DNA from: Anaeroplasma sp902783745
GTDB lineage: Bacteria > Bacillota_I > Bacilli_A > Acholeplasmatales > Anaeroplasmataceae
Direction: 5' to 3'
Length of the DNA stretch: 52,143 nucleotides
Assembly (NCBI GenBank): GCA_946617655.1
Contig: CAMOKL010000008.1
Span: forward strand, 1-52,143
Notes under the pieces: generated by a model
Told to the model about the DNA's origin: nothing
What the model saw: the letters and a program-made list of their open reading frames with translations, nothing else
Databases searched by the model: none
Part shown: piece by piece, positions 45,213 through 52,143 of the stretch
Layout of the letters: each line of letters opens with the position of its first letter
How positions within the stretch are numbered: position 1 is the first letter of the stretch
Program-made: the position numbers and the translations under genes

Positions 45213-45245
45213 AAATACCCTAGATTGGTCTAGGGTATTTTTAAT
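45213..45245. terminator. terminator after the SDR gene
   Basis: AAATACCCTAGA (45213-45224) pairs perfectly with TCTAGGGTATTT (45229-45240), then TTAATCTT. The group II intron begins eight bases beyond the stem. Confidence 0.85.
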
Positions 45246-45248
45246 CTT

Positions 45249-45632
45249 GTGTGCCGGGCATGGCACTAATCTTACTGGTGAAAGTCCAGTCACGGGTATT
45301 TACCGCCAAGTGTAGCGAACCTCAAGCCGTTAGGAGTAATCCTATGGGTGAAGGAAGAGGTGTAGCAAAATCTCCGAGCCTACGAACAGAAACTTGATGA
45401 GGCTAAATGGTAAGTGGATAAGGTTGCTAATCAAACTGAAGTCCTAATGGTAAACGTAAAACCAAAACAGTAAATCAAGAGGTTGTGGGATGAAAGATTA
45501 GTGAATTACCCCGGGAGGCCCTACTCGATTATTTTAGCAGTTTGTGATAAATATAAATGTAGCGCCTTATACGAGACCCGTACGTACGGTGCAATGGGAG
45601 GGGCAAAGAATTATTTTCTTTCCTCTACTCTT
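45249..45632 (+). mobile_element. ORF-less group II intron (IIC-like)
   Basis: The element begins GTGTGCC (GUGYG consensus of group II 5' ends) and contains GTGAAAGTCC and other domain I-like blocks. A domain V candidate at 45562-45592 starts GCGCC and ends GGTGC, with a CGC triad and the GTACG...CGTAC-type arm. Domain VI pairs GGGAGGGG... with ...CCTCTACTC, ending near 45630-45632. No reverse transcriptase frame lies inside. It sits just past a terminator hairpin, the usual target of IIC introns, and the CGC triad is also seen in the Oceanobacillus IIC intron. The 3' boundary is approximate. Confidence 0.75.
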
Positions 45633-45643
45633 TTAAATGAAAC

Positions 45644-45695
45644 TTGTTGACTTTTCAACAAACTACAAATATAATAGTTGTTGATTTGTCAACAA
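45644..45695. promoter_or_regulatory. promoter of degV with twin operator palindromes
   Basis: The two palindromes are TTGTTGA-CTTT-TCAACAA (45644-45661) and TTGTTGA-TTTG-TCAACAA (45678-45695). Between and across them lies a promoter: TTGACT (45647-45652), a 17-base spacer, and TATAAT (45670-45675). The first palindrome covers the -35, the second the start site. This is a textbook arrangement for repression by a dimeric regulator, which is not encoded nearby. Confidence 0.75.
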
Positions 45696-45776
45696 GATAC
45701 GATTGAATATTATTATATTTGACAAGTACATATAAGATTATTAATTTATTAATCTTTTAAAGAAAGGAATTATAAA

Positions 45777-46625
45777 ATGGCAGTAAAAATTTTAATAGAT
45801 TCAGCTTCTGATATAACACAAGAAGAAGCAAATAAACTTGGAATAAATGTTATTCCGTTACAAGTTAGATTTGATGAGGAAGAATATTTAGATGGTATTA
45901 ATTTATCACCTAAGGAATTTTATGATAAATTAATTGAACAAGACACATTACCTAAAACAAGTCAAATTACACCATTTAGATACCAAGAAGAATTTGAAAG
46001 GCTAACAAAAAATGGTGATAGTCTAATTGTAATAACTTTATCATCTAAATTATCAAATACTTACAATAGTGCAGTCCTTGCAAGCTATGATTTCATGGAT
46101 AAAGTATATGTAGTTGATAGTCTTAATGCGACTGCAGGTGAAAGAGTATTAGCATTATATGCTAAAAGATTAATAGATAAAGGATTAGATATTAAAGATA
46201 TTGTAGAAAAGCTTAATTCAGTAAAATCTAAGATAAAGCTACTTGCGATAGTAGATACTCTAGAATACTTAAAAAAAGGTGGAAGAATATCTAAAGCAAC
46301 AGCTTTTGCAGGTGAATTATTTAATATCAAACCAGTTATTTCTTTAATTGATGGTGAGGTTAAACTTGTAGGTAAAGCAAGAGGATCTAGAAAAGCAAAT
46401 AACTTATTACATGAGCTTATTGAAAAAAGTGGTGGAATAGATTTTTCTATGCCATATACAACATTATATTCAGGGCTATCTGATGCAATGCTTAAAAAAT
46501 ATATAGAAGATGAAAAAGAATTATGGGAAGGAAATACAAAAGATGTTCCTATCCAAACAGTAGGAAGTACTATAGGAACTCATGTTGGTCCTGGCGCAAT
46601 CTGTGTAGTATTCTTTGCAAAATAG
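45777..46625 (+). CDS. DegV family fatty-acid-binding protein (FakB-like)
   Basis: A 282-residue DegV protein. VKILIDSASDIT is the opening strand, SQITPFRYQEEF follows, and LEYLKKGGRIS, KPVISLIDGEV and GTHVGPGAICVVF are signature blocks that line the lipid pocket. Members such as FakB bind a fatty acid and present it to fatty acid kinase FakA. No fakA is near. AAAGGA precedes ATG, and the twin operators upstream suggest control by a lipid-responsive regulator. Confidence 0.9.
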   Translation: MAVKILIDSASDITQEEANKLGINVIPLQVRFDEEEYLDGINLSPKEFYDKLIEQDTLPKTSQITPFRYQEEFERLTKNGDSLIVITLSSKLSNTYNSAVLASYDFMDKVYVVDSLNATAGERVLALYAKRLIDKGLDIKDIVEKLNSVKSKIKLLAIVDTLEYLKKGGRISKATAFAGELFNIKPVISLIDGEVKLVGKARGSRKANNLLHELIEKSGGIDFSMPYTTLYSGLSDAMLKKYIEDEKELWEGNTKDVPIQTVGSTIGTHVGPGAICVVFFAK

Positions 46626-46631
46626 AATTAT

Positions 46632-46656
46632 AAGATGGCTTTAGCCATCTTTTTTA
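46632..46656 (+). terminator. terminator after degV
   Basis: AAGATGGCT / AGCCATCTT (46632-46640, 46643-46651) followed by T bases. Confidence 0.85.
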
Positions 46657-46684
46657 ACAAAAATTAATATTAAATATTATACTA

Positions 46685-46713
46685 TTGAATTGTATACAAT
46701 CTTATTATATAAT
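46685..46713 (+). promoter_or_regulatory. flavodoxin promoter with internal palindrome
   Basis: TTGAAT (46685-46690) and TATAAT (46708-46713) have a 17-base spacer. The perfect palindrome ATTGTATACAAT (46689-46700) overlaps the -35 and spacer and resembles GntR-type operators. Confidence 0.6.
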
Positions 46714-46735
46714 AAAAGCATAAGGAGATGATTTT

Positions 46736-47116
46736 ATGGTTGAAGTAAGATATTGTTCTAGAGGTGGAAACACTAAAATTCTTGCAGAAGCAATCGCAGA
46801 AGCAGTTAATACTAATGCTTTAAGCATTAGTGAAGGTATTAATAATGATGTTGATACATTATTCTTAGGTGGTGCATTATATGCATATGGTATTGATAAA
46901 AGCTTAAAGGAATATATTTTTAAGCTTGATAAGGATAAAATCAAAAGAGTAGTAGTATTTTCTACATCATGGATTTCAAAGCATGCGATTACTTTAATTA
47001 AGAATGGATTAAAAGAAAAAGGAATTCCTTTTGTAGATGAATTCATTTATGCAAGAGGTAAGCCAAATCAAAAAGAAATTGATAACGCAAAGCAAATCGC
47101 AAAAAAATATATATAG
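46736..47116 (+). CDS. short flavodoxin-like protein
   Basis: A 126-residue protein. VRYCSRGGNTKILAEAIAEA is the FMN phosphate-binding loop in the form seen in short Firmicute flavodoxin-like proteins (Ser-Arg-Gly-Gly-Asn-Thr in place of T-G-N-T), LFLGGALYAYG is the second flavin loop, and VVFSTSW the third. It is probably an electron carrier or FMN-binding regulator. AAGGAGATGA precedes ATG. A bidirectional terminator follows. Confidence 0.82.
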   Translation: MVEVRYCSRGGNTKILAEAIAEAVNTNALSISEGINNDVDTLFLGGALYAYGIDKSLKEYIFKLDKDKIKRVVVFSTSWISKHAITLIKNGLKEKGIPFVDEFIYARGKPNQKEIDNAKQIAKKYI

Positions 47117-47121
47117 AATTT

Positions 47122-47150
47122 AAAAAGGGACTGATTTAATCAGTCCTTTA
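47122..47150. terminator. bidirectional terminator between flavodoxin and the lipoprotein gene
   Basis: The inverted repeat AAAGGGACTGATT / AATCAGTCCTTT (47122-47134, 47136-47147) has A and T flanks. It serves converging genes. Confidence 0.82.
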
Positions 47151-48005
47151 AATTTGCCCAAGATTTAATATTATGTATCGCAATACCAAAGCTTAATGGT
47201 AACATTTTCTTTAAGCTTTCTAATTCATTTTTCATATAGCTATTACCTTCTTCATAATAAGATACATTATCGCCTTCAGTACTATAAGTTTCTGCAGCTA
47301 AATATAATATTTTATTATTTTCTTTAGCATATATAATTTCTTCTTTAGAAACATCATACATAGAAGATGCAGTATCTCTATAACTCATAATAAATACACA
47401 AGATGCATAATCAATTATATATTTATAACATTCCATATTCTTATTATCATATTCAATAATATCATCTAACCAAAATGGAATATCATATGAAAAAAAATAT
47501 CATTATATAGCTTTTTATTAGTATAAACTAAATCAACTAATTTATATAAATAATCATATCTATTACTACTAAAGTCATTAAATTGGTGAGGTTCTATATC
47601 TAAATGAATACCTTTAAGCTTATATGTATTATTGTTTTGAAATTCAATATATCTATTTATAATTACATCTAAGCCTTCTCTATCTAAAATCCATTCCTTT
47701 TCACCTAATAATAAATAGATATCTATATCATAATTATATGCTTTTTCTAATAATTCCTTTGTTTTATTAGAAATACTATAATCACAAAAATATATTTCAT
47801 TTACATTATTATCTTTTGCAAATTCTAAATAATAATCTATATCTAAATCTTTATCCCAAAACCAAGTTCCAAGCTTATTTTTAAAAGTAAAATCACATAT
47901 CTTTGTTGTCGTTATATCATCATTAGTATTTTTACATGATGTTATAACTAATAACATCATAAAAGAAGATATTATAAATATAAATTTTAAACACATTTTT
48001 CTCAA
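47140..48005 (-). pseudogene. frameshifted lipoprotein with TIM-barrel (glycoside-hydrolase-like) domain
   Basis: Two minus-strand frames, 48005-47466 and 47484-47140, read as one protein of about 285 residues if one base is added in an eight-A run (47490-47497). It starts (TTG 48005 behind GGGTGAT) with a lipoprotein signal ending LLVITSC. It continues with LGTWFWDKDLDIDYYLEFA and GIHLDIEPHQF, then after the shift FIMSYRDTA and FGIAIHNIKSW. Strand-end acidic residues such as LDIEPH are typical of glycoside hydrolase TIM barrels. The break could be sequencing error, phase variation or real decay. Confidence 0.72.
47490..47497. repeat. A8 homopolymer at the frameshift
   Basis: Eight A bases on the plus strand (eight T in the gene) lie exactly where the lipoprotein frame breaks; nine would restore it. 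Confidence 0.75.
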
Positions 48006-48052
48006 TTTATCACCCAATTTAATAATATTATATTATTAATATTTTTTCCACA

Positions 48053-48082
48053 TAAAAAGACGTAAGTTAAACTTACGCCTCA
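48053..48082 (-). terminator. terminator of the 993-residue lipoprotein gene
   Basis: The minus strand reads GGCGTAAGTT-TAACTTACGTC followed by five T bases. Confidence 0.8.
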
Positions 48083-48088
48083 TATTTA

Positions 48089-51070
48089 TTATTGATCAGC
48101 AGAAGTCATAATAAAGTATTGTGCTACTAATTCTGAATAATTTTTATAGTCATCACCATTAATGATGCTATCATCATTTATATAATCTTTTTTGAATTCA
48201 TAAATATATGATAATTGATCATCAAAATTATTTTGTATTCTTTTAACTTTAGTTAATTCATTATTAGTATAATATTTACTAATAAAATAATCAAATTGAT
48301 TATTTTCATTTAATACACCATGTGTATGCTTTTCTAATTCATTTGTCTTTTCATTATATGTATAATTATCAGTTAGCAATTGTTGTCCATTAATAACTTT
48401 ATATATTTTTGTTATTTTATTAGTATTATTAATTCTATTATAAACTGTAATTGTATCTAATGTTTTATCTGCATAATAATAATATTGAATTTCATACATA
48501 GATTCTGTTTCATCATAAAAAGTAATCATATAATATGTATCATAATAAGAATAACGTTTAATTTCATATAATTCATAAGTATCTTCATCATAATCATATT
48601 CTAATGATTTTGCAAAACCAAAATTTTCAGTAGCTATGTATTTGTTAAGTAAATACACTTCACCATCATGATATTTATATTCTTCTTGAGAAGATATTAC
48701 ATCATCTTTATATTCGCTTATTATCTTATTGATTACTTGGTTGTTTTCATAAATATAGTTATCAACTTTTACTAATACATCTTTATTATCTTTTGTTTCA
48801 TAAGAATTTTTAATAATAGAACTTATGTTTGTACCAGATAAAGTAGAAGAAGTAGTTTCAGTTAGTTCACCATTTATAATTTGTTTTTCAGAAATTATAA
48901 GATTTTCAAATGTATCATTTGTATAATATGTTGTACAGTGGATTAATTTATAATCTGAATCATATTTATAATAATCTTTTTTTGATGTATATATTGAACC
49001 ATCCTTATTATATTTTGTACTTTCACCATAAGTAAAATACATTTTTGAATTAGCTTTATTAGTTTCATACATTTCTTTATCTAAAGATTCTTTTTCACCA
49101 GTATCATAATACGTATATTTTAATGAATAAATTGTATTTTGAGTTATTGAATCAATTTTTTTATTTGATGTACAAAGGAAATCTTTTACATTCGCATTAT
49201 AAGTATATTCAATAGTATCGATTAAATTTCCATCTTTATATGTTACTATTCTTTCACCTGATTTAATAACATCATTGTCATATGTAAGTGTAGTTGTATC
49301 GCTATTACCATTTAAATATGAAATAGTCTTAGTTTGATATGTATAAGAATTTTTATATTCTTCTTTGATAGTTATTTTATATGTTTGATAGAAATAGTAT
49401 GAATTTTCATATAGTTTCTGATTTTTATTATTTTCTAAATCAATACTAGCTATTGAATACATGTCACTACCTATTGTTATTATATCTTTTGAATAATTTA
49501 TGAATTCACTTCCAACTGCTATATATGGAATAATTGTAATAGTGTTATTATTATCTTTTTGATATTCAAAATCATAATTTTTAATATTTCTCTTGCTACT
49601 ATCAAATATTTCTCTTTTGATGATATTAGAATTATCATCAAATGTTAATTTAACATCTTTATCATAACTAATAGTATCTCCATTTATTGTTTTGTTAATA
49701 AATTCAATAGTATTATCTGTTTTTATATATTCAGTAACATTTGTTAAAACACCAGCTTCATAACTTTCAATATTTTTAATACTATTTGAATCATCATATG
49801 TAATTAAATATGTAAATGTACCATCAGAGCCATCGTTTGCTACTTTAGTTAATAATCCATTTTCATATTCAAATGTCAAATCTTCATTACTATTATAGTG
49901 GTAAGAAGAGCTATTATATTCATATATATTATTTATAGTTTTACAATTGTAATTATCATATGTATATTTATGTGAATGTTCTGCAGTACCATATTCAGAT
50001 GTAGCTTCAAAATCATATTCAGTTATCAAAAATGTATCTGGATCATAAACCCATTTTGAAATAGCAATATCCTTTTCATATTGAACATGTCTAGATACTC
50101 TAGTAATAGTGTTATTTTGGTATTCATATGTAACATCAGCCTCTATTGAATCGTCTCTATCATATCCTGTTTCTTTTATGATTTTATATTCACTATCTAA
50201 TAAAATATTAAATTTTGCAAATTCAAACTTTGTATCTTTAGTATAAAAAATAGAGTTATCATTAATAGTAATTTCAGTATTTTCATTTTCACTAGTTACT
50301 CTATATAGGTCTTTACTTAAAGTGATATGAGTGATATCATTTTTTTCATTTAAATAGTCATATGTATAAATTTCAGAGTTATTGCAATAAAATTTTTTAT
50401 TGTCATATGTAAAAGTCTTTTGGTTTTCTTTTTGGAAATCATCAACCTCATTAATAGTACCATCTACATTAACAGTAAACATATGTGTATCGAATTTAAA
50501 TACTAAAGTACTAGGTAATACCATTACTAATAGTGGCTTATCGAAATTAAAATTACCTACTTTTAAAGAAATGTTTTTTGCTAAAGCATAATCCATATCT
50601 TTAGTAATAGTTTTTACACAAAGCTCATCATCAATATTTATATTTATAACAGCAACAGATTCAAATTGTCCATCTTTAATTATTGGCTTAAAATATGCAC
50701 CATCAAGTAATGATGAATAGAATATAAAATTAGATAATTGATTATCTTTTGTATCAGCTCTTACTATAATTTCATTATCATTAGATAAATAATAATTATT
50801 TGCTTTTAATACAGTCTCTTCTATAGTAGTAGAAGTTGTTGTTTGTGTAGTAGTTGCGCTTAAAGTATCTGTAGTTGTTGTGCTTAAAGTATCTGTAGTT
50901 GTTGTGCCTAAAGCATCTGTAGTTGTGTCTAAAGTAGTAGTTATACCTGTATTATTTGTTTGAGTATTTGATAATTCAGTAGTATTGTTGTTATTTGGTT
51001 TACATGCTGTAAGTGCAAAAGTAATTGCACAAGCAATTAATAAATTTTTTGATATTCTTTTAAGTTTCAT
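48089..51070 (-). CDS. large lipoprotein with YD-like repeats
   Basis: A 993-residue surface lipoprotein. The signal peptide ends LTAC (Cys23), followed by an Asn/Thr-rich linker (residues about 24-88) with 8-residue repeats such as DTLSTTTT. The rest, from about residue 230, is made of many beta-hairpin-like units such as TYDNYNCKTINNIYEYNSSSY and TYDDSNSIKNIESYEAG. The Y-[DE]-x-n-x-n-I-[ST]-x-[IV] pattern is like YD/RHS repeats but more degenerate. No C-terminal toxin or RHS core is visible. AGGAGGAG lies 11 bases before ATG 51070. It probably acts in adhesion or carbohydrate binding. Confidence 0.8.
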   Translation of the reverse strand: MKLKRISKNLLIACAITFALTACKPNNNNTTELSNTQTNNTGITTTLDTTTDALGTTTTDTLSTTTTDTLSATTTQTTTSTTIEETVLKANNYYLSNDNEIIVRADTKDNQLSNFIFYSSLLDGAYFKPIIKDGQFESVAVININIDDELCVKTITKDMDYALAKNISLKVGNFNFDKPLLVMVLPSTLVFKFDTHMFTVNVDGTINEVDDFQKENQKTFTYDNKKFYCNNSEIYTYDYLNEKNDITHITLSKDLYRVTSENENTEITINDNSIFYTKDTKFEFAKFNILLDSEYKIIKETGYDRDDSIEADVTYEYQNNTITRVSRHVQYEKDIAISKWVYDPDTFLITEYDFEATSEYGTAEHSHKYTYDNYNCKTINNIYEYNSSSYHYNSNEDLTFEYENGLLTKVANDGSDGTFTYLITYDDSNSIKNIESYEAGVLTNVTEYIKTDNTIEFINKTINGDTISYDKDVKLTFDDNSNIIKREIFDSSKRNIKNYDFEYQKDNNNTITIIPYIAVGSEFINYSKDIITIGSDMYSIASIDLENNKNQKLYENSYYFYQTYKITIKEEYKNSYTYQTKTISYLNGNSDTTTLTYDNDVIKSGERIVTYKDGNLIDTIEYTYNANVKDFLCTSNKKIDSITQNTIYSLKYTYYDTGEKESLDKEMYETNKANSKMYFTYGESTKYNKDGSIYTSKKDYYKYDSDYKLIHCTTYYTNDTFENLIISEKQIINGELTETTSSTLSGTNISSIIKNSYETKDNKDVLVKVDNYIYENNQVINKIISEYKDDVISSQEEYKYHDGEVYLLNKYIATENFGFAKSLEYDYDEDTYELYEIKRYSYYDTYYMITFYDETESMYEIQYYYYADKTLDTITVYNRINNTNKITKIYKVINGQQLLTDNYTYNEKTNELEKHTHGVLNENNQFDYFISKYYTNNELTKVKRIQNNFDDQLSYIYEFKKDYINDDSIINGDDYKNYSELVAQYFIMTSADQ
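50847..50940. repeat. 24-base tandem repeats coding for the Thr-rich linker
   Basis: About three to four imperfect 24-base units (GTAGTTGTTGTG followed by CTTAAAGTATCT, with variants) encode DTLSTTTT-type octapeptides. Copy number could change by slippage without a frameshift. Confidence 0.75.
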
Positions 51071-51202
51071 TTTCTTACTTTCTCCTCCTAGTAAGATATT
51101 TTAACATATAAAGAAAATCTTATAAATAATATTTTATATTTAAATATAAAATCTTATGTTATAATTCACTTAAGAGATTTTGTTTTAAATTAAATGAAAT
51201 GA

Positions 51203-52000
51203 GTGGTTATTATGAAAGTAAGAAAGCCTTTATTATATTACATATTATATCCAATATGTAGATTACAATATATGAATACAAAGGTTATATATGAAGAAGA
51301 GGTTAATGAACCATCTATATTTATATCTAATCACGCAAGAGCGGATGGTCCTATTATGACTCATTTCTTTTTAAAAAGAAATAAAACAAATTGGATTATT
51401 AATTGTTCTATAGATGAGAAGTGTGTTGTTAATTATGCATATCATGACATACTATGTGGTGATATGAGAAAGAATAAAAAGAAGACATTAAAAAAAGCTA
51501 TATGGATTTCTAAAAGATTGCCTAAAATTATAAAGGCATCTGCAAATCTTATTCCTGTTTATCATGACCAAAGAATAAAATATACTTTAAATAAAAGTAT
51601 AGAAGAATTAGAAAATGGACGTGACATTATAATATTTGCAGAATCTCCAAATGATTATTCTAAATATATTACAAATCTACAAACTGGATTTGTAACATTA
51701 GGTAATATGTATTATAAGAAAACAGGTAAATGTCTTAAGTTTTATCCAACATATGTATCTAAGAAAAGAAAAAGAATATTGGTAGGAAAGCCTATTAAAT
51801 ATGATCCTTTAATATCTATTAACCAAAATAGAGAAATAATAAATAGATTTATGACTGAAAATATAACAAGGCTTGCCTTGTCATTAAAACCACATAAACC
51901 AATAACATTCTTACCAGAAGAATGGTATATAGCATACGATAGGTATAGAAATGATTTATATGGTTATTGGAAAATGATTGAAGATAATATCAGGAAATAG
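51203..52000 (+). CDS. PlsC-like 1-acylglycerol-3-phosphate acyltransferase family protein
   Basis: A 265-residue protein with an acyltransferase fold. SNHARADGPI stands for the active-site NHxxxxD motif but has only three residues between His and Asp. FAESP replaces the usual FPEG, and SANLIPVYHD and VGKPI fit the later motifs. It probably acylates lysophospholipid or a related substrate at the membrane. The first Met (51203) is preceded by no strong site, while Met4 (51212) follows GAGTGGT, so the real start may be 51212. The C-terminus is rich in Tyr and Trp. Confidence 0.78.
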   Translation: MVIMKVRKPLLYYILYPICRLQYMNTKVIYEEEVNEPSIFISNHARADGPIMTHFFLKRNKTNWIINCSIDEKCVVNYAYHDILCGDMRKNKKKTLKKAIWISKRLPKIIKASANLIPVYHDQRIKYTLNKSIEELENGRDIIIFAESPNDYSKYITNLQTGFVTLGNMYYKKTGKCLKFYPTYVSKKRKRILVGKPIKYDPLISINQNREIINRFMTENITRLALSLKPHKPITFLPEEWYIAYDRYRNDLYGYWKMIEDNIRK

Positions 52001-52104
52001 TATATTTTTTCTTGATTTTAATATGGTAAACGTTATTATTTTAAAAACGCTTTTTAAAATATATAAGAAGTAGTACAATCAAGTTGAATTTTTTGGAGGT
52101 TAGT

Positions 52105-52143
52105 ATGAAAAAAAGATATATTTTGGGGATTTTAGGATTAGCA
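52105..52143 (+). CDS. start of a secreted or membrane protein (partial)
   Basis: A GGAGG site seven bases upstream leads to ATG 52105 and MKKRYILGILGLA, the positive and hydrophobic start of a signal peptide. The gene runs off the window after 13 codons, so nothing more can be said. Confidence 0.7.
   Translation, partial: MKKRYILGILGLA

Noticed and set aside
34151..45250. Duplicate of the tmRNA 3' end marking the far edge of an island
   Set aside because: I looked by eye for repeats of the ssrA end (CAGCTCCACCA) and found none in the window.

Overview
This window looks like chromosomal DNA of a very AT-rich (roughly 70-75% A+T), low-GC Gram-positive bacterium, probably a gut-type member of the Bacilli/Erysipelotrichia/Mollicutes-related lineages. 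The reasons are Bacillus-like Shine-Dalgarno and TATAAT signals, HPr with both His15 and Ser46, MutL with the Firmicute-type endonuclease motif, and a tmRNA tag with a long Mollicutes-like ending. TGA acts as a stop and Trp uses TGG, so the standard bacterial code applies. The genus cannot be named from the sequence alone.

Layout. (1) 1-5.4 kb: the C-terminal end of ComEC, an FRG-domain protein, two small unknown proteins, a MATE exporter, and on the minus strand a DJ-1/PfpI protein followed by yidD. (2) 5.5-15.5 kb: a tail-anchored SAP-like protein, then mutS-mutL-miaA-aroK-aroQ almost without gaps, then efp and a CNNM/CorC-type CBS protein. (3) 15.7-20.4 kb: ftsZ converging on a 1119-residue coiled-coil protein of unknown function. 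(4) 20.6-33.7 kb: a housekeeping run: ruvA-ruvB-queA-cyclophilin-tgt, a membrane-anchored PTS EIIB-like protein lacking the usual cysteine, ptsH, pepV-trmB-peptidase S51-pheA-pyrimidine phosphorylase, secG-rnr-smpB. It ends at the tmRNA gene ssrA.

(5) 34.2-45.2 kb: an accessory region that begins directly after the tmRNA 3' end, a classic integration site. It holds a winged-helix and an XRE regulator, a two-gene fused nuclease-methylase plus specificity-subunit system (BcgI-like organisation, no separate HsdR), short CCGCAC repeats, a candidate structured small RNA, an orphan RelB/DinJ antitoxin, an MgtC-type membrane protein, a radical SAM enzyme, a small membrane protein paired with an XRE regulator, a Fic remnant, a group II intron reverse-transcriptase remnant, a multi-zinc-ribbon protein and an SDR. 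An ORF-less group II intron sits just after the SDR terminator. (6) 45.6-52.1 kb: degV behind twin inverted-repeat operators, a short flavodoxin, a frameshifted TIM-barrel-like lipoprotein, a 993-residue YD-like-repeat lipoprotein, a PlsC-like acyltransferase and the start of a secreted protein.

Functional links seen: SmpB, RNase R and tmRNA are adjacent (trans-translation and decay of the rescued mRNA); MutS and MutL are coupled; QueA and Tgt make queuosine; RuvA and RuvB branch-migrate Holliday junctions; AroK, AroQ and PheA belong to aromatic amino acid synthesis. I see no CRISPR array, no rRNA and no ordinary tRNA gene. The strongest candidates for something undescribed are the tmRNA tag, the Cys-less EIIB-like protein next to HPr, the large coiled-coil protein by ftsZ, the multi-zinc-ribbon protein and the structured RNA at about 38.7 kb.
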